Position numbers and translations under genes: made by a program. DNA of 64,000 nt from Argonema galeatum A003/A1 (GTDB lineage: Bacteria; Cyanobacteriota; Cyanobacteriia; Cyanobacteriales; Aerosakkonemataceae): NCBI RefSeq assembly GCF_023333595.1, contig NZ_JAIQZM010000017.1, positions 1-64,000 on the forward strand. The letters are read 5' to 3'. Positions 26,626 through 35,445 of the stretch are shown in pieces (within the stretch, counting starts at the first letter, position 1; each line of letters starts with the position of its first letter). The notes below the pieces were generated by a model. It searched no databases. It was not told where the DNA came from and saw only the letters and a list, made by a program, of their open reading frames with translations.

Positions 26626-27342
26626 TTAGTTTCCTGGAAGTTGCTTGTTGTTGGAACCTTCTAACATTTCGAGACGACGAGAAATTTCGTCGTCTATAGT
26701 CATTCTTTCCATGTCAGCTTGAAGTTTTTCGGCTGGGTTTTCAGATAGTTCAGCCAAGGCGTTTTGCTTCAAATTTCGGCGCTCGACGGCACCTTTAGCC
26801 GCTTCAAACTGAGATTTAGCCGAACCGATATCAAATTCGTTGTTGACTTTTGCGATCGTACCCAGCGCCTCGTTCACTTCTGACATATCTTTCATATTCT
26901 GCATATCGGTTTTGTAGCTTTCCAGCTTCATCCGTTCCCGATTCAGCTTCTCTTTGGAAGCTTTCACTGCCGTCTCAGCTTGTCTAACCATTTCCTCGAT
27001 TTGCGGCAAAATTTGCTCGGTTTGAATTACCCTCGTCATCGCCATCCGCGCTGCTTCTTCATTACCGCTCTTTTGTGCAATCCGCGCTTGTTGCTCGAAG
27101 GTTTGCAATTCTTTAACTTTTGACTCGTATTTTTGCTTGGCAGTTTTATAAGCACCATCTTGAGCCGCAACTGCTGTAGCCAGCTTTTGCACCGATTCCT
27201 GCATCGCTTGTAGGGATTCTTCGGCTACTGCTACAGCCACCTTACCGCCTTGTTCCACCGGCATTCCCCACAGCCAGTTCCAAGTACCGACGATGGTGCG
27301 TCCGGCTTTTTCTCCCATTAACCAGTAAATTACTTTTTTCAT
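26626..27342 (-). CDS. PspA/IM30-family-like protein, 238 aa
   Basis: A nearly all-helical, charged protein with the PspA/Vipp1 pattern: long coiled coil, VAVAVAEESLQAMQESVQKL, QQARIAQKSGNEEAARMA, and a C-terminal IDDEISRRLEMLEG helix. PspA-family proteins form ESCRT-III-like polymers that protect or remodel inner and thylakoid membranes. The N-terminus (MKKVIYWLMGEKAGRT) differs from the usual MGLFDRI amphipathic helix, so this is a divergent member rather than the essential thylakoid Vipp1. It is the first gene of a probable PspA-PstS-like-PlsC cluster and has a 385-bp upstream gap. Confidence 0.82.
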   Translation of the reverse strand: MKKVIYWLMGEKAGRTIVGTWNWLWGMPVEQGGKVAVAVAEESLQAMQESVQKLATAVAAQDGAYKTAKQKYESKVKELQTFEQQARIAQKSGNEEAARMAMTRVIQTEQILPQIEEMVRQAETAVKASKEKLNRERMKLESYKTDMQNMKDMSEVNEALGTIAKVNNEFDIGSAKSQFEAAKGAVERRNLKQNALAELSENPAEKLQADMERMTIDDEISRRLEMLEGSNNKQLPGN

Positions 27343-27727
27343 ATTCCGGCTTTGCCTCCTTGGGAACGTGGTTTAAGCTTTAGCCTTTAACACTCTTTGG
27401 TAAACTTTTACTATCTCTTAGCTATTAATATTGATTCTAGTCTAGTAGCTAAAGTTATTTTTTGAAATAAAACCGGCGGTAGGTTAAGGTTATGTTAACT
27501 AACTGTTAGGGACGTTAAACGCTACATTTGTCCAATCTCGACGCGATCGCACCCGCGTGACGCAACCACCCCGCGCCTGCAACCCAAATCCGGGATGGTA
27601 AGTGTCCCACAGGCGCATTCCGATTAAATTTCAGTCCTTGATAATAATTATCGGAGTTTTGACATCCTCCCGCCGCTAAATCGGAGTACCGAATATAGCG
27701 GGGGTCTTCCCGGCAGGTTAGATAAGG
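27343..27727. other. Non-coding gap with an IS605-end-like hairpin
   Basis: No convincing ORF is present. The left part is the probable promoter region of the PspA-like gene, with a TTAACTAACTGTTA palindromic stretch near 27494. Around 27658-27719 the sequence TTTGACATCCTCCCGCCGCTA...TAGCGGGGGTCTTCC resembles the hairpin end of IS200/IS605-type elements, but no transposase remains nearby. Confidence 0.4.
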
Positions 27728-28612
27728 TCAAGAAGTTGGTAACTCGCCAAGGCTACTAATATTTTTTAAGGTTAAATTAGGACAAGCGCGTTTAATCAAG
27801 CCTGTCAGAACTTTACCTGGGCCAATTTCTACTACTTCTGAAATACCTTCTACTGGCAATTGTGCCATAATTTCTCGCCAACGGACAGAACCAGTAATTT
27901 GCTGGGAAAGACGCTGTTTAAGGACGCCTGCTTCTACTGCTGGTAATGGTTCAACATTTGATAGTACTGGCACTTTAGCATTTGCAAAGGTTACAGACTC
28001 CAGCACTTTCTCAAATTCAGCGGCTGCTGTTGCCATTAAGGGGGAGTGGAAAGCGCCGGATACGTTTAATTTAACAGCACGTTTTGTCTTTACTTGGGAT
28101 AGCACCGTTTCTACTGCTTCTGGTGTGCCGGAAATCACAACTTGGGTAGAACTGTTATCGTTGGCTACGACTACATCGGCTGTTTGTTGGATTTTTTCTT
28201 CTAATTGTTTGCGATCGAATCCAATCAATGCGGCCATCATACCACCGGCGGCGCTATCCATCAATTGCGATCGCTCTTTTACCAAGCACAAACCGGCTTC
28301 AAAGTCAAACACTCCCGCCGCATAAAGAGCAACATATTCTCCCAAACTATGACCCGCAACTAAATCAGGTTGCTGTCCCCTTTCCCGCATCAAGTCAGCC
28401 AGAATACTTTCTACCACATACAAACAAGGCTGGGTATAAAGGGTGTGAGACAGTTTATCTTCCTTGCTTTGGCAAATTTCCACAACCGACCAGCCTAAAA
28501 TCTGCTCTGCTTGTTCAAATTTAGCTTTAGCATTTGGGATTTCTAATAAATCGACTCCCATACCAATTGCTTGCGAACCTTGTCCCGGAAACACCCACGC
28601 CGTTTTAGTCAT
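27728..28612 (-). CDS. fabD: Malonyl-CoA:ACP transacylase
   Basis: FabD moves malonyl groups from CoA to acyl carrier protein to start fatty-acid elongation. The active-site serine lies in GHSLGEY, the N-terminal FPGQGSQ loop is intact, and the C-terminal FHSPLM histidine and IGPGKVLTGLIKR helix are present. I choose the ATG at 28612 (MTKTAWVFPGQGSQ), giving 294 residues, the normal size. The frame stays open for 16 more codons to 28660 only because it runs through a 7-bp repeat. No other fab gene is adjacent. Confidence 0.96.
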   Translation of the reverse strand: MTKTAWVFPGQGSQAIGMGVDLLEIPNAKAKFEQAEQILGWSVVEICQSKEDKLSHTLYTQPCLYVVESILADLMRERGQQPDLVAGHSLGEYVALYAAGVFDFEAGLCLVKERSQLMDSAAGGMMAALIGFDRKQLEEKIQQTADVVVANDNSSTQVVISGTPEAVETVLSQVKTKRAVKLNVSGAFHSPLMATAAAEFEKVLESVTFANAKVPVLSNVEPLPAVEAGVLKQRLSQQITGSVRWREIMAQLPVEGISEVVEIGPGKVLTGLIKRACPNLTLKNISSLGELPTS

Positions 28613-28653
28613 TTGTCTTTTGTCCTTTGTCCTTTGTCCTTTGTCATTTGTCC
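28613..28653. repeat. TTTGTCC heptamer array at the fabD start
   Basis: Five to six imperfect TTTGTCC/TTTGTCA units end at the base before the chosen fabD ATG (reading on the minus strand), so they must form the fabD 5' leader. Confidence 0.85.
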
Positions 28654-28802
28654 ATAACAAATAACGGGATTATCAATTTAATACAAAATGGTTCTTTTGG
28701 CAACTGCTTGTTCATTGTTCATTGTTGATGGGAATGAACCATTACGAGTAAAAAATGTCAATCTTTTACCATGCAAAGTATAGATATTTTAATAATTATG
28801 CT

Positions 28803-28928
28803 AACTCAAGTTGCTAGTTACTTGTACTGTGGGTATGTTGTTGCGCTTTAGCGCTCTTATACCAACTTGGATAAGAGCGCTAAAGCGCAACAACATACCC
28901 AGAGTGCAAGTAACTAGCAACTTGAGTT
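28803..28928. mobile_element. 126-bp near-perfect palindrome, REP-like
   Basis: Arms of 22 bp (28803-28824 with 28907-28928) and 30 bp (28831-28860 with 28871-28900) are perfect complements, separated only by a 6-bp mismatch block and a 10-base loop. The inner arm contains GTTGTTGCGCTTTAGCGCTC, a variant of the palindromes around the RAYT transposase at 59.6-60.5 kb and near 63.4-63.9 kb. Confidence 0.85.
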
Positions 28929-28968
28929 ATTAGTTCGAGTTGCTGGTCAAAAAGAGATGACAATCGCA

Positions 28969-29898
28969 TCAGTTTTGCCCTGCAAACCTAGCTAATAATT
29001 CCTCACGGGATAAGTTAGATAATTGCAGTAGCAAAGGGGCAAACTCCTCCGGCGAAAGAGCCAACAATGGCTCAATTATTGCTGTCAGTTGTTCGTCTAA
29101 CTCACCAAAACGAACGCGCAATAGATTTTCTATAACGCGGTGTTGCTGCTGGAGACCCTGCTGGAGACCCTGCTGGAGACCCTGTTGCTGTCCTTCCTGT
29201 CTTACCCGTTCTAGTTCTTGGTCAAAAAGAGGTGACAATCGCATAATTAACTCCCGATCTTCTGGCTCTGTATTTGAGGTAACTTGTAGGTCATATTTCA
29301 ACCGATTGAGCAATGTTAAAGCATTGGTTCGGAATTGATTATCAGCTGGCATTGCCTCTATTTCATCAATAGCCAGTGCTTGAACTTTCCCCTTGCCGAG
29401 AATCCTCAGCCACAGCGTTTCTGGGGTGCGGGGCAACTGGTGGATGACGACTATTGCCGTCCTGAAATAGGAGGCCATAAAATAAATTCCTGGCAACCAT
29501 CTGTCATTTAGTATAGCCCCAAATCCAGACAAAGTTGCTTCTGATTCCGTGGGAGTGAGAATCCACAATCTCGGTAAGGCTGATTCTTCAATTTCTGTAT
29601 TCTTGCGCTTGGCTTCCCGGTAGTATTCCCGACGAACTTCTAATAATTTTGACAGGCAATCAAAGATTTCTTGGGAATTAGCTGGATTGCGAAATGGTTC
29701 AAAAATAGACGGGGTTGCTGCCAATCTTCCTAACAATCCTAAAGGTTCGGGATTCGGTGCTTGGGGACTTGGAGAAAACCAAACATCTATTTCTCTGACT
29801 TCGGCAGCAACGCGGCGGGGAGCTTGGACTGTTCCATAAGGAGTTAACAATTCTTCTAGGTAATCTTTGGCAAATTGGTCGTGAATAAATCGAGTCAT
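28969..29898 (-). CDS. DUF4351 (Rpn/PD-(D/E)XK-like) family protein
   Basis: The start MTRFIHDQFAKDYLEELLTP and the tail NLLRVRFGELDEQLTAIIEPL...REELLARF are the pattern of a very large cyanobacterial paralogue family with a C-terminal DUF4351. The N-terminal part is related to the Rpn recombination-promoting nuclease fold, with the acidic REIDVWFSPS stretch near residues 43-52. A QGLQ-type repeat (about residues 237-250) is encoded by 12-bp direct repeats just before DUF4351. I choose the ATG at 29898 over the one at 29922, because the latter overlaps the trmB end and adds residues not typical of the family. The true biochemical role is unknown. Confidence 0.85.
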   Translation of the reverse strand: MTRFIHDQFAKDYLEELLTPYGTVQAPRRVAAEVREIDVWFSPSPQAPNPEPLGLLGRLAATPSIFEPFRNPANSQEIFDCLSKLLEVRREYYREAKRKNTEIEESALPRLWILTPTESEATLSGFGAILNDRWLPGIYFMASYFRTAIVVIHQLPRTPETLWLRILGKGKVQALAIDEIEAMPADNQFRTNALTLLNRLKYDLQVTSNTEPEDRELIMRLSPLFDQELERVRQEGQQQGLQQGLQQGLQQQHRVIENLLRVRFGELDEQLTAIIEPLLALSPEEFAPLLLQLSNLSREELLARFAGQN

Positions 29899-29908
29899 GG
29901 TGAAGCCT

Positions 29909-30598
29909 TTAGCTCTTTTCAAACAAAGCGCGATAAACTGGTTCGCCTTTGGCTTCGGTGAAACGTTCGCGTTCCGTGGGGACTGGCAAAGGGTTTGTCG
30001 TCAGCCATTCGGATGAAGTTCTTTGAAAAGATGAGTGAGAATGGAAGCGATCGCACATTTCGATCGCTACTTGCTTAACATCAGACTGAATAAATACCCA
30101 TCCTCCAGAAGCAAGATAAGTTGCCAACTCAGCCACCGTATCGGTTTGCACCACTCGTCGCTTCTGGTGACGCTTTTTAAACCAGGGGTCGGGAAATTGA
30201 ATCGTGACTCGCTGCAATATTCCAGATGGAAAAGAACTTAACAGAGGACGCAGCGAATTGTTCGCGTTGCAAAACAGGTAGTGCAGATTCTGCAAAAGAT
30301 GCTCGTCTCGCAGCTTATTTGCCTCCAGAACCAACGGTTCCCGAATTTCTAACCCCAAATAATTCCAATCGGGTTCCAACTGTGCCATGCTCAAGAGGAA
30401 CTGTCCCTTAGCACAGCCAATATCCAAATGCAGTGGCAGGGTAAGATCGGCGTAAATCTGAGTCCAATCGGGAGGACTCGTGGGTGTCTGATACTTACTA
30501 CTAAGAGGATTGACGTGCTGGCGAACTCTGACAGCTGCCAAAATTAATACTCCTTCTGAAAACGATTGACTACTTCGCGTTGAGGTCACATTGCCCAA
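29909..30598 (-). CDS. trmB: tRNA (guanine-N7-)-methyltransferase
   Basis: TrmB makes m7G46 in the variable loop of many tRNAs, using SAM. The SAM pocket is [17 protein letters not shown]. The family motif [18 protein letters not shown] and the [10 protein letters not shown] block are present. The conserved part begins at [14 protein letters not shown] (residue 23), so the real start may be internal; the longest frame gives 229 residues. It ends 10 bases before the DUF4351 gene's chosen start on the same strand, which suggests co-transcription. It is divergent from the metallophosphoesterase after a 51-bp gap. Confidence 0.94.
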   Translation of the reverse strand: MGNVTSTRSSQSFSEGVLILAAVRVRQHVNPLSSKYQTPTSPPDWTQIYADLTLPLHLDIGCAKGQFLLSMAQLEPDWNYLGLEIREPLVLEANKLRDEHLLQNLHYLFCNANNSLRPLLSSFPSGILQRVTIQFPDPWFKKRHQKRRVVQTDTVAELATYLASGGWVFIQSDVKQVAIEMCDRFHSHSSFQRTSSEWLTTNPLPVPTERERFTEAKGEPVYRALFEKS

Positions 30599-30649
30599 GC
30601 ATTAGTTATACTCGACGGGGATCGCTATTTTTTTGCGATTTTTAATGAT

Positions 30650-31750
30650 ATGAGCCTAAATTTCCGCTTTGCTGTGGTGAGTGACTTGCACATCGCCGTG
30701 CCTCACACCATCTGGGATAATCCAAGCAGGTTTCATCTGGTGGAAGTCAGTATACCAGCGCTGGAGATTGTTCTGAAGCATTTGGAACAACTCGACCTGG
30801 ATTTTCTACTTTTGCCAGGAGACTTAACGCAGCATGGCGAACCGGATAATCATGCTTGGTTGCAGAAGCGCTTATCGCAACTGCCTTTTCCAGTGTACGT
30901 TGTGCCGGGGAATCACGATGTTCCCAGTTTGTACGCAACTGAAAAGGCGATCGCTATTTCAGATTTCCCTCGCTACTACCACAAGTTTGGTTACGACAAT
31001 CAAGCACAAATCTATTACACTTGTCAAGTTTTGGCTGGGGTACGTCTGATCGGACTCAATTCTAACCAGTTCGACGAGGAAGGCAAACAAGTTGGGCGTT
31101 TAGATGATACTCAGATTGAGTGGCTGAGGGAGGTTCTAGCCGCATCGTCAGACGAACTTGTGCTGGTGATGATACATCACAATGTAGTAGAACATTTGCC
31201 CGGTCAGTCTCGCCACTCATTAGGGCGTCGATATATGTTGGAGAACGCGCCGAGTTTGCTGGAGATACTGCGATCGGCTAAAGTGCAGTTGGTATTTACC
31301 GGACACTTGCACGTTCAGGATATCGCTTACAAGCAAGGCATATACGACATTACCACGGGTTCTCTGGTCAGTTATCCTCATCCCTATCGGATTTTAAATT
31401 ACCGTACCGACGAACTGGGGAGACGATCGTTGCAAATTGAGACGCATCGGATCGAATCGGTGCCAGATTGGCCTACTTTACCGCAGATATCGCGCCAGTG
31501 GATGGGCGATCGCAGCCATCCCTTCATGCTCAGACTGCTCACCGAACCACCTTTAAGTTTACCTCCCGCCACAGCAGAGGAACTCGTTCCCAGTCTGCGC
31601 TATTTCTGGGCGGATATTGCTGGTGGCGATGCTATGTTTGACTTCTCCCACTTCCCATCAAAAGCGCGTCGTTTCTTCGAGAGTTTTGGAGCTATTAGCA
31701 GTAACGGTACACCCGCCTTCATCGACAACAATACAACGCTGCTGCTTTAG
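30650..31750 (+). CDS. Calcineurin-like metallophosphoesterase, CpdA/Icc-like, 366 aa
   Basis: The di-metal phosphoesterase signature is complete: DLH (VVSDLHIAV, residues about 9-17), GD (LLPGDLTQHG), GNHD (VVPGNHDVPS), HH (VMIHHNVVEH) and GHLH (VFTGHLHVQD). Relatives hydrolyse cyclic nucleotides or other phosphodiesters; the substrate is not fixed by sequence. There is no signal peptide, so it is probably cytosolic. About 100 residues after the metal domain are poorly conserved in composition. It is divergent from trmB with only 51 bases between starts, so the promoters must overlap. Confidence 0.9.
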   Translation: MSLNFRFAVVSDLHIAVPHTIWDNPSRFHLVEVSIPALEIVLKHLEQLDLDFLLLPGDLTQHGEPDNHAWLQKRLSQLPFPVYVVPGNHDVPSLYATEKAIAISDFPRYYHKFGYDNQAQIYYTCQVLAGVRLIGLNSNQFDEEGKQVGRLDDTQIEWLREVLAASSDELVLVMIHHNVVEHLPGQSRHSLGRRYMLENAPSLLEILRSAKVQLVFTGHLHVQDIAYKQGIYDITTGSLVSYPHPYRILNYRTDELGRRSLQIETHRIESVPDWPTLPQISRQWMGDRSHPFMLRLLTEPPLSLPPATAEELVPSLRYFWADIAGGDAMFDFSHFPSKARRFFESFGAISSNGTPAFIDNNTTLLL

Positions 31751-32178
31751 CTTCTTTGTAGCGGTATATTTTAAAATAATCAAGATATGAATGCCAGCAG
31801 AACTTACCTCTTGTTCCTCTTTCTTATCTGCGTTTATCTGCGTTCATCTGTCTTCATCTGCGGTAAAAATTTAACTAACGATGACAACATAAAATTTCTG
31901 GATATCATATCATGTCCGGTGGCATCAGTTGCCTAAAAAATTCCCACTCTTATCTGTGTTAATCTGTGTTCATCTGTCTTCATCTGTGGTAAAAATTTAA
32001 CCAACGATGACAACATAAAATTTACGGATATTACTCCTATACTACCGATGCTACCGGACAAGATATGATTTATCAATTACTAATGGATAATGGTAATTCC
32101 AGATTGTAAATCTCAAATTTTAAATTGAATTATTTCAATATTGTTCAATTTGAAATCTTAAATCTGAAATTACCAAAA
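31751..32178. repeat. Two tandem copies of the TATCTGCG dispersed repeat
   Basis: Copy A (31821-31919) and copy B (31949-32068) share the order TATCTGCG(T)TTATCTGCGTTCATC, GGTAAAAATTTAAC, AACGATGACAACATAAAATTT and a final ATATCATGTCCGG- or ATATGATT-like end. Related copies lie at 35937-36041 (reverse) and 52757-52870. After copy B there is an AT-rich imperfect palindrome (32100-32172). No gene is seen here. Confidence 0.8.
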
Positions 32179-33435
32179 TTACGGTTGTCTGCAAATCCCA
32201 AATACAGAAGTATATCCGTGCAGGAAAGTGCTACCCGCCACCGGGCCGATTTCCCCATTGCAGAAAAAACCGCCCACGGGAATATCTTTCAGGTAGCGAC
32301 GGAACAGCCGGGAGTCAAAATCAGGACAGCCGTAAAGTCCTTCCCCGCGTCCCATACAAGAGAACATCAAGGCACCCGCAGCAGCAGGATCGGAGGGCGT
32401 TTGCTTTTGATGACGCTTGAGCAGCATTTCCAGGTCTTCAGCGGAAGCGTGGGCGTCGCGCAGGTGAAATTGGATCCGCTGTCCGGGACGAACGCGATCG
32501 CCAATAGCGATCGCCCCAGCTCTGGGATCGACCCCCAGCAGACTGCGGATCAAGAAATCTCCCTGTTCCAAATCCTGCTTAAACTCATCCCGCGCCACCC
32601 CCACAAACAGCGCATTCTGCGCCAGCATCCGATCCTCCTCATTGAGAGTTTGGATTAAATCTCGCAGCGCTTCCAAAGGCTTCCGCGATTTTCCGCAAAC
32701 AGCAAAATCCTCACTGGTTTGCTCCTCCAATTCCATCACAACATTGCGCTCTCCTTCCGTCACCCTATAAGGCTGACCTATAGGACGACATCCTTGAGCC
32801 ACAATAGTTTCCAAAACAATATTGCCACTCAGAGCGACACCCACCGTACCTTCCCGGTGCAACCGATAGTTACAAAACAAGCCACTACTGCCGCCTACAG
32901 AAGTACCGCTAGCCAGTCCTCCCACCTTGATAGAGCCTGGATAAGCAAAATCCAGTCCCTGAACTAAGTCATTAATGCTAGAAGAGAAGGGATCTGCCAA
33001 CAAAATGAACTGAGGTTGAGCTTGTGGCAGCACACCAATCAAATCCACCCACCCATCTGGGGCACTATCTAAATCCGGCAATGCTTCTGGAAGTATATGA
33101 AAGGCTCGCACGTTTACCCCCGGCAAGGACATCAAGCTCAGGCTCAACCCCGGTTCTCCCTCTACTTCCTGCACCTCTCCTTGTCGGTTTACGCCAATGA
33201 CGCCGCCACCACCGCAACCAATTAACACCGGCACCGACAGTATCTCCTGCAATAAAGGCATCAGTCTGGTATACTCGCTTGAAAAAGCAGACGAAATAAA
33301 CACCACAGCCAGATCTGCCGACGCCTGCAACGACAAACTAGCACGTTCTACAACTTCCTCTACAGCCGCTTCCAAAGAAGGACGGGTTGACAGAGCGTTT
33401 GCCCACTTTATGTGGTTGGTCATGGGTTTTACCAT
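32179..33435 (-). CDS. FIST-domain sensor protein, 418 aa
   Basis: FIST proteins pair a FIST_N and a FIST_C domain and are thought to bind small ligands such as amino acids as signal-input modules. Seen here are LAVVFISSAFSSEY, VLIGCGGGGVIG and IKVGGLASGTSVGGSSG in the N half, and LFVGVARDEFKQ, FHLRDAHASAEDLEMLL, ALMFSCMGRGEGLYG and GFFCNGEIGPVAGSTFLHGYT in the C half. It lacks any output domain, as in stand-alone cyanobacterial members. AGGA precedes the ATG at 33435. A signalling partner is not encoded next to it. Confidence 0.92.
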   Translation of the reverse strand: MVKPMTNHIKWANALSTRPSLEAAVEEVVERASLSLQASADLAVVFISSAFSSEYTRLMPLLQEILSVPVLIGCGGGGVIGVNRQGEVQEVEGEPGLSLSLMSLPGVNVRAFHILPEALPDLDSAPDGWVDLIGVLPQAQPQFILLADPFSSSINDLVQGLDFAYPGSIKVGGLASGTSVGGSSGLFCNYRLHREGTVGVALSGNIVLETIVAQGCRPIGQPYRVTEGERNVVMELEEQTSEDFAVCGKSRKPLEALRDLIQTLNEEDRMLAQNALFVGVARDEFKQDLEQGDFLIRSLLGVDPRAGAIAIGDRVRPGQRIQFHLRDAHASAEDLEMLLKRHQKQTPSDPAAAGALMFSCMGRGEGLYGCPDFDSRLFRRYLKDIPVGGFFCNGEIGPVAGSTFLHGYTSVFGICRQP

Positions 33436-34127
33436 CGTCCTTAGTTTAATGTTGTTTTTAGTCTAGGGATTTTCGGCTTGAGCTTTTACCTTCCACAGCG
33501 ATAGGACTTCCGCCATAGTCTTTGATTTGGCGGCGTTTCAGAACAGTTGTACAGTATTTTTCGCCTCTGAGCCAGAGATTCTGACTGCATCTGTTTTTGT
33601 GCTATTGGTTTTTTTGCCGTATTGATTTTGTTGTCTGGAACTCTTATGCTAAGCTGCTTTTCGATCGTAAGTGTAGAAATATGCTACACTTACTTTTGAC
33701 TCAAAATCCAAGTAAATCCCCGATCTACCGCAATATTAGCGCTCGCAGGTTCTCAAAATACCAATTTTGCTCCTAAAACCCTCAAAGAATAACCTGCTAG
33801 AGCAGCTTTTACATAGGGTAAACGACATTTCCCCATGCCGAGAGTAATATTACCTACTCTAACTAGCGATCGCACCTTAAGAAGTGTTAAGGTATAAATA
33901 CGACAAGCAATTGAGTGTAAACTCGGCCTGGGGAGCAATCAACGGTTAAATCTTAAAAAAAAACCTCAATACCGACTCCATAACTCGGCTGAGGGTATGA
34001 ATAAAAGAAAAGCTCCGTTAAAAACCGGCCTCCCAGGTAAAATTTATCCGAAGCGACTAAAATAGCTTGAGTCGTGTTTCCTTCCCGCTATAAATAGAAG
34101 CGGTTTCCACACTTCCCACGAGGTCTT
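33436..34127. other. Long gap upstream of cp12
   Basis: This is nearly 700 bases without a supported gene. A 61-codon frame on the minus strand (33753-33938) has no ribosome site or recognisable motif and I treat it as chance. Features: a perfect 10-bp palindrome at 33667-33693, one HIP1 octamer near 33866, and a small hairpin CCGCT...AGCGG around 34086-34104 that contains a TATAAA box. The length would suit a regulated cp12 promoter or an unannotated small RNA. Confidence 0.5.
33667..33693. promoter_or_regulatory. GTAAGTGTAG palindrome, possible operator
   Basis: GTAAGTGTAG and CTACACTTAC are perfect complements around seven AT-rich bases. The site is single-copy in this window as far as I can see, and is about 430 bases upstream of cp12. 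It may be an operator for a dimeric regulator, but no function is shown. Confidence 0.25.
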
Positions 34128-34349
34128 ATGAGCAACATCCAAGCAAAAATCGAAGAAGAACTTATCCAGGCTCGTGAAGTCTGCGATATCAGCGGCGGCA
34201 ACTCGAAAGAATGTGCTGCTGCTTGGGATGCCGTCGAAGAGCTGCAAGCAGAAGCTTCTCATCAACGCCAAAACAAACCCAAGACTTCTCTTGAGAAATA
34301 TTGCGATGACAACCCCGATGCTGCTGAGTGTCGGCTGTACGAAGACTAG
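34128..34349 (+). CDS. cp12: CP12 Calvin-cycle regulator
   Basis: CP12 is a small disordered redox protein that bridges GAPDH and phosphoribulokinase into an inactive complex in the dark. The core AAAWDAVEELQAEASHQR and the C-terminal pair of cysteines in YCDDNPDAAECRLYED are present, as is the N-terminal cysteine pair (CDISGGNSKEC). All four redox cysteines are therefore kept. Length (73) is normal. GAGG lies a few bases before the ATG at 34128. A hairpin 40 bases after the stop probably ends the message. Confidence 0.96.
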   Translation: MSNIQAKIEEELIQAREVCDISGGNSKECAAAWDAVEELQAEASHQRQNKPKTSLEKYCDDNPDAAECRLYED

Positions 34350-34389
34350 AATTTGTTAGTTCTACAGGTTTGTACCCCGTAATCTCCGT

Positions 34390-34427
34390 GTAGTGGGTAG
34401 TGGGAAAATAATCTCACTACCCACTAC
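34390..34427 (+). terminator. 13-bp hairpin after cp12
   Basis: GTAGTGGGTAGTG (34390-34402) pairs perfectly with CACTACCCACTAC (34415-34427) across a 12-base loop. There is no T run, so it may be a transcript-end stabiliser or another intergenic repeat. The rest of the gap to 34737 holds the palindrome at 34475 and no supported gene. Confidence 0.5.
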
Positions 34428-34474
34428 CTACTAAGCAGGTGGGCATAATTAAAGGTAAAACTGCCGCACCCTTA

Positions 34475-34506
34475 GAAACCCGGTTTCGGAGGAGAAACCG
34501 GGTTTC
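34475..34506. repeat. GAAACCCGGTTTC palindromic repeat, copy 3
   Basis: Same palindrome as at 19506 and 39614. Its left flank GTAAAACTGCCGCACCCTTA is nearly the same as the flank of the 39614 copy, and its right flank TGGGTGTTAAGTTTATTTAC matches that of the 19506 copy. Confidence 0.85.
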
Positions 34507-34737
34507 TGGGTGTTAAGTTTATTTACGCCCACCTACTACGAGTGTCGTTACTGTTCATTTTTCAGGACTAAAGCTGCTTGTCACACTTAAATAAGCTTGT
34601 AGCTTGTAGGCTGCGTAAGACTTTCGTTATGGATTGATACAATAAAGGTTTGTGCCTCTGACGCAGCCTACCATAATGTGTCAGTTGCGTAAGTTCTATT
34701 TTGATCGGATTCGCTTGATGTCAGCAATACAAAAGTT

Positions 34738-35337
34738 ATGCAAGACCCCTGGTTTAAACCGCTAGTCTGGATGGACTACCGAGTAGCGGTATTGTTTACG
34801 GTTATTATGCCCTTGATTCTGCTAATTTGGGCTTTTGCCCAAAAAAGCGAAGCGATTCAACGCTTGTTAATTATTTACTGGCGAGTTGCTAGTTTGCTAG
34901 CAATCACAGTTTACCTGATGATTGATGCTATACCGATCGGCTTTGTATCGGGTTTGATAGCTCGCATCCTCATTCCTATTTCTTTGTGGTTTTGGGCTGA
35001 TATCAACGAAGAGATAAACGACTTGCCGCAGCGCGAACTAAAGCTAGCCCTAACATCATGGCGTTGGGGAATAACGGTTTACAGTCTGCTGGGAGCAGTG
35101 CTAGAAATTCCTTTCCTCAGCTGTTCCGTTTCCTCTAAGCAAGCAGTGCTGGAAAACCCGTTTTGTAGGGTTTGGTTAGATGCGCCTTGGGGCTACAAGC
35201 AGATTTTTCATGCCAAGACTGGTGAGGCATTTTTGGGCTTTCTGGGGATCGTTGGATTGATAATTTATGTGGCTTCCTTGAGCTATTTTGTGATTTTTAG
35301 GTTAGGCAAACAGGGACGATCGGCAATCGAACAATAA
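34738..35337 (+). CDS. DUF3177 family membrane protein, 199 aa
   Basis: Four to five hydrophobic segments (about 15-33, 43-65, 68-85, 108-128, 160-185) with short loops define an inner- or thylakoid-membrane protein. The sequence WMDYRVAVLFTVIMPLILLIW, LIPISLWFWADINEEI and KTGEAFLGFLGIVGLIIY is the cyanobacterial DUF3177 pattern. Its function is unknown. It stands in a run of same-strand genes but with gaps of 388 and 108 bases on either side, so it is probably transcribed alone. Confidence 0.85.
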   Translation: MQDPWFKPLVWMDYRVAVLFTVIMPLILLIWAFAQKSEAIQRLLIIYWRVASLLAITVYLMIDAIPIGFVSGLIARILIPISLWFWADINEEINDLPQRELKLALTSWRWGITVYSLLGAVLEIPFLSCSVSSKQAVLENPFCRVWLDAPWGYKQIFHAKTGEAFLGFLGIVGLIIYVASLSYFVIFRLGKQGRSAIEQ

Positions 35338-35445
35338 ACAGCCAAGAAAATTGCCAATTTAAGATTTCAAATTGCAAATTTGAAAAGAAAATTTCAATCT
35401 GAAATCTTAAATTTGAAATTAAAGTAACTAACAACTAATACCTTT

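Noticed and set aside
27658-27719. Complete IS200/IS605 element
   Set aside because: Only an end-like hairpin is visible; no TnpA or TnpB frame lies within reach.
33753-33938. 61-codon minus-strand frame upstream of cp12
   Set aside because: No ribosome site, no recognisable motif and an open frame length expected by chance.
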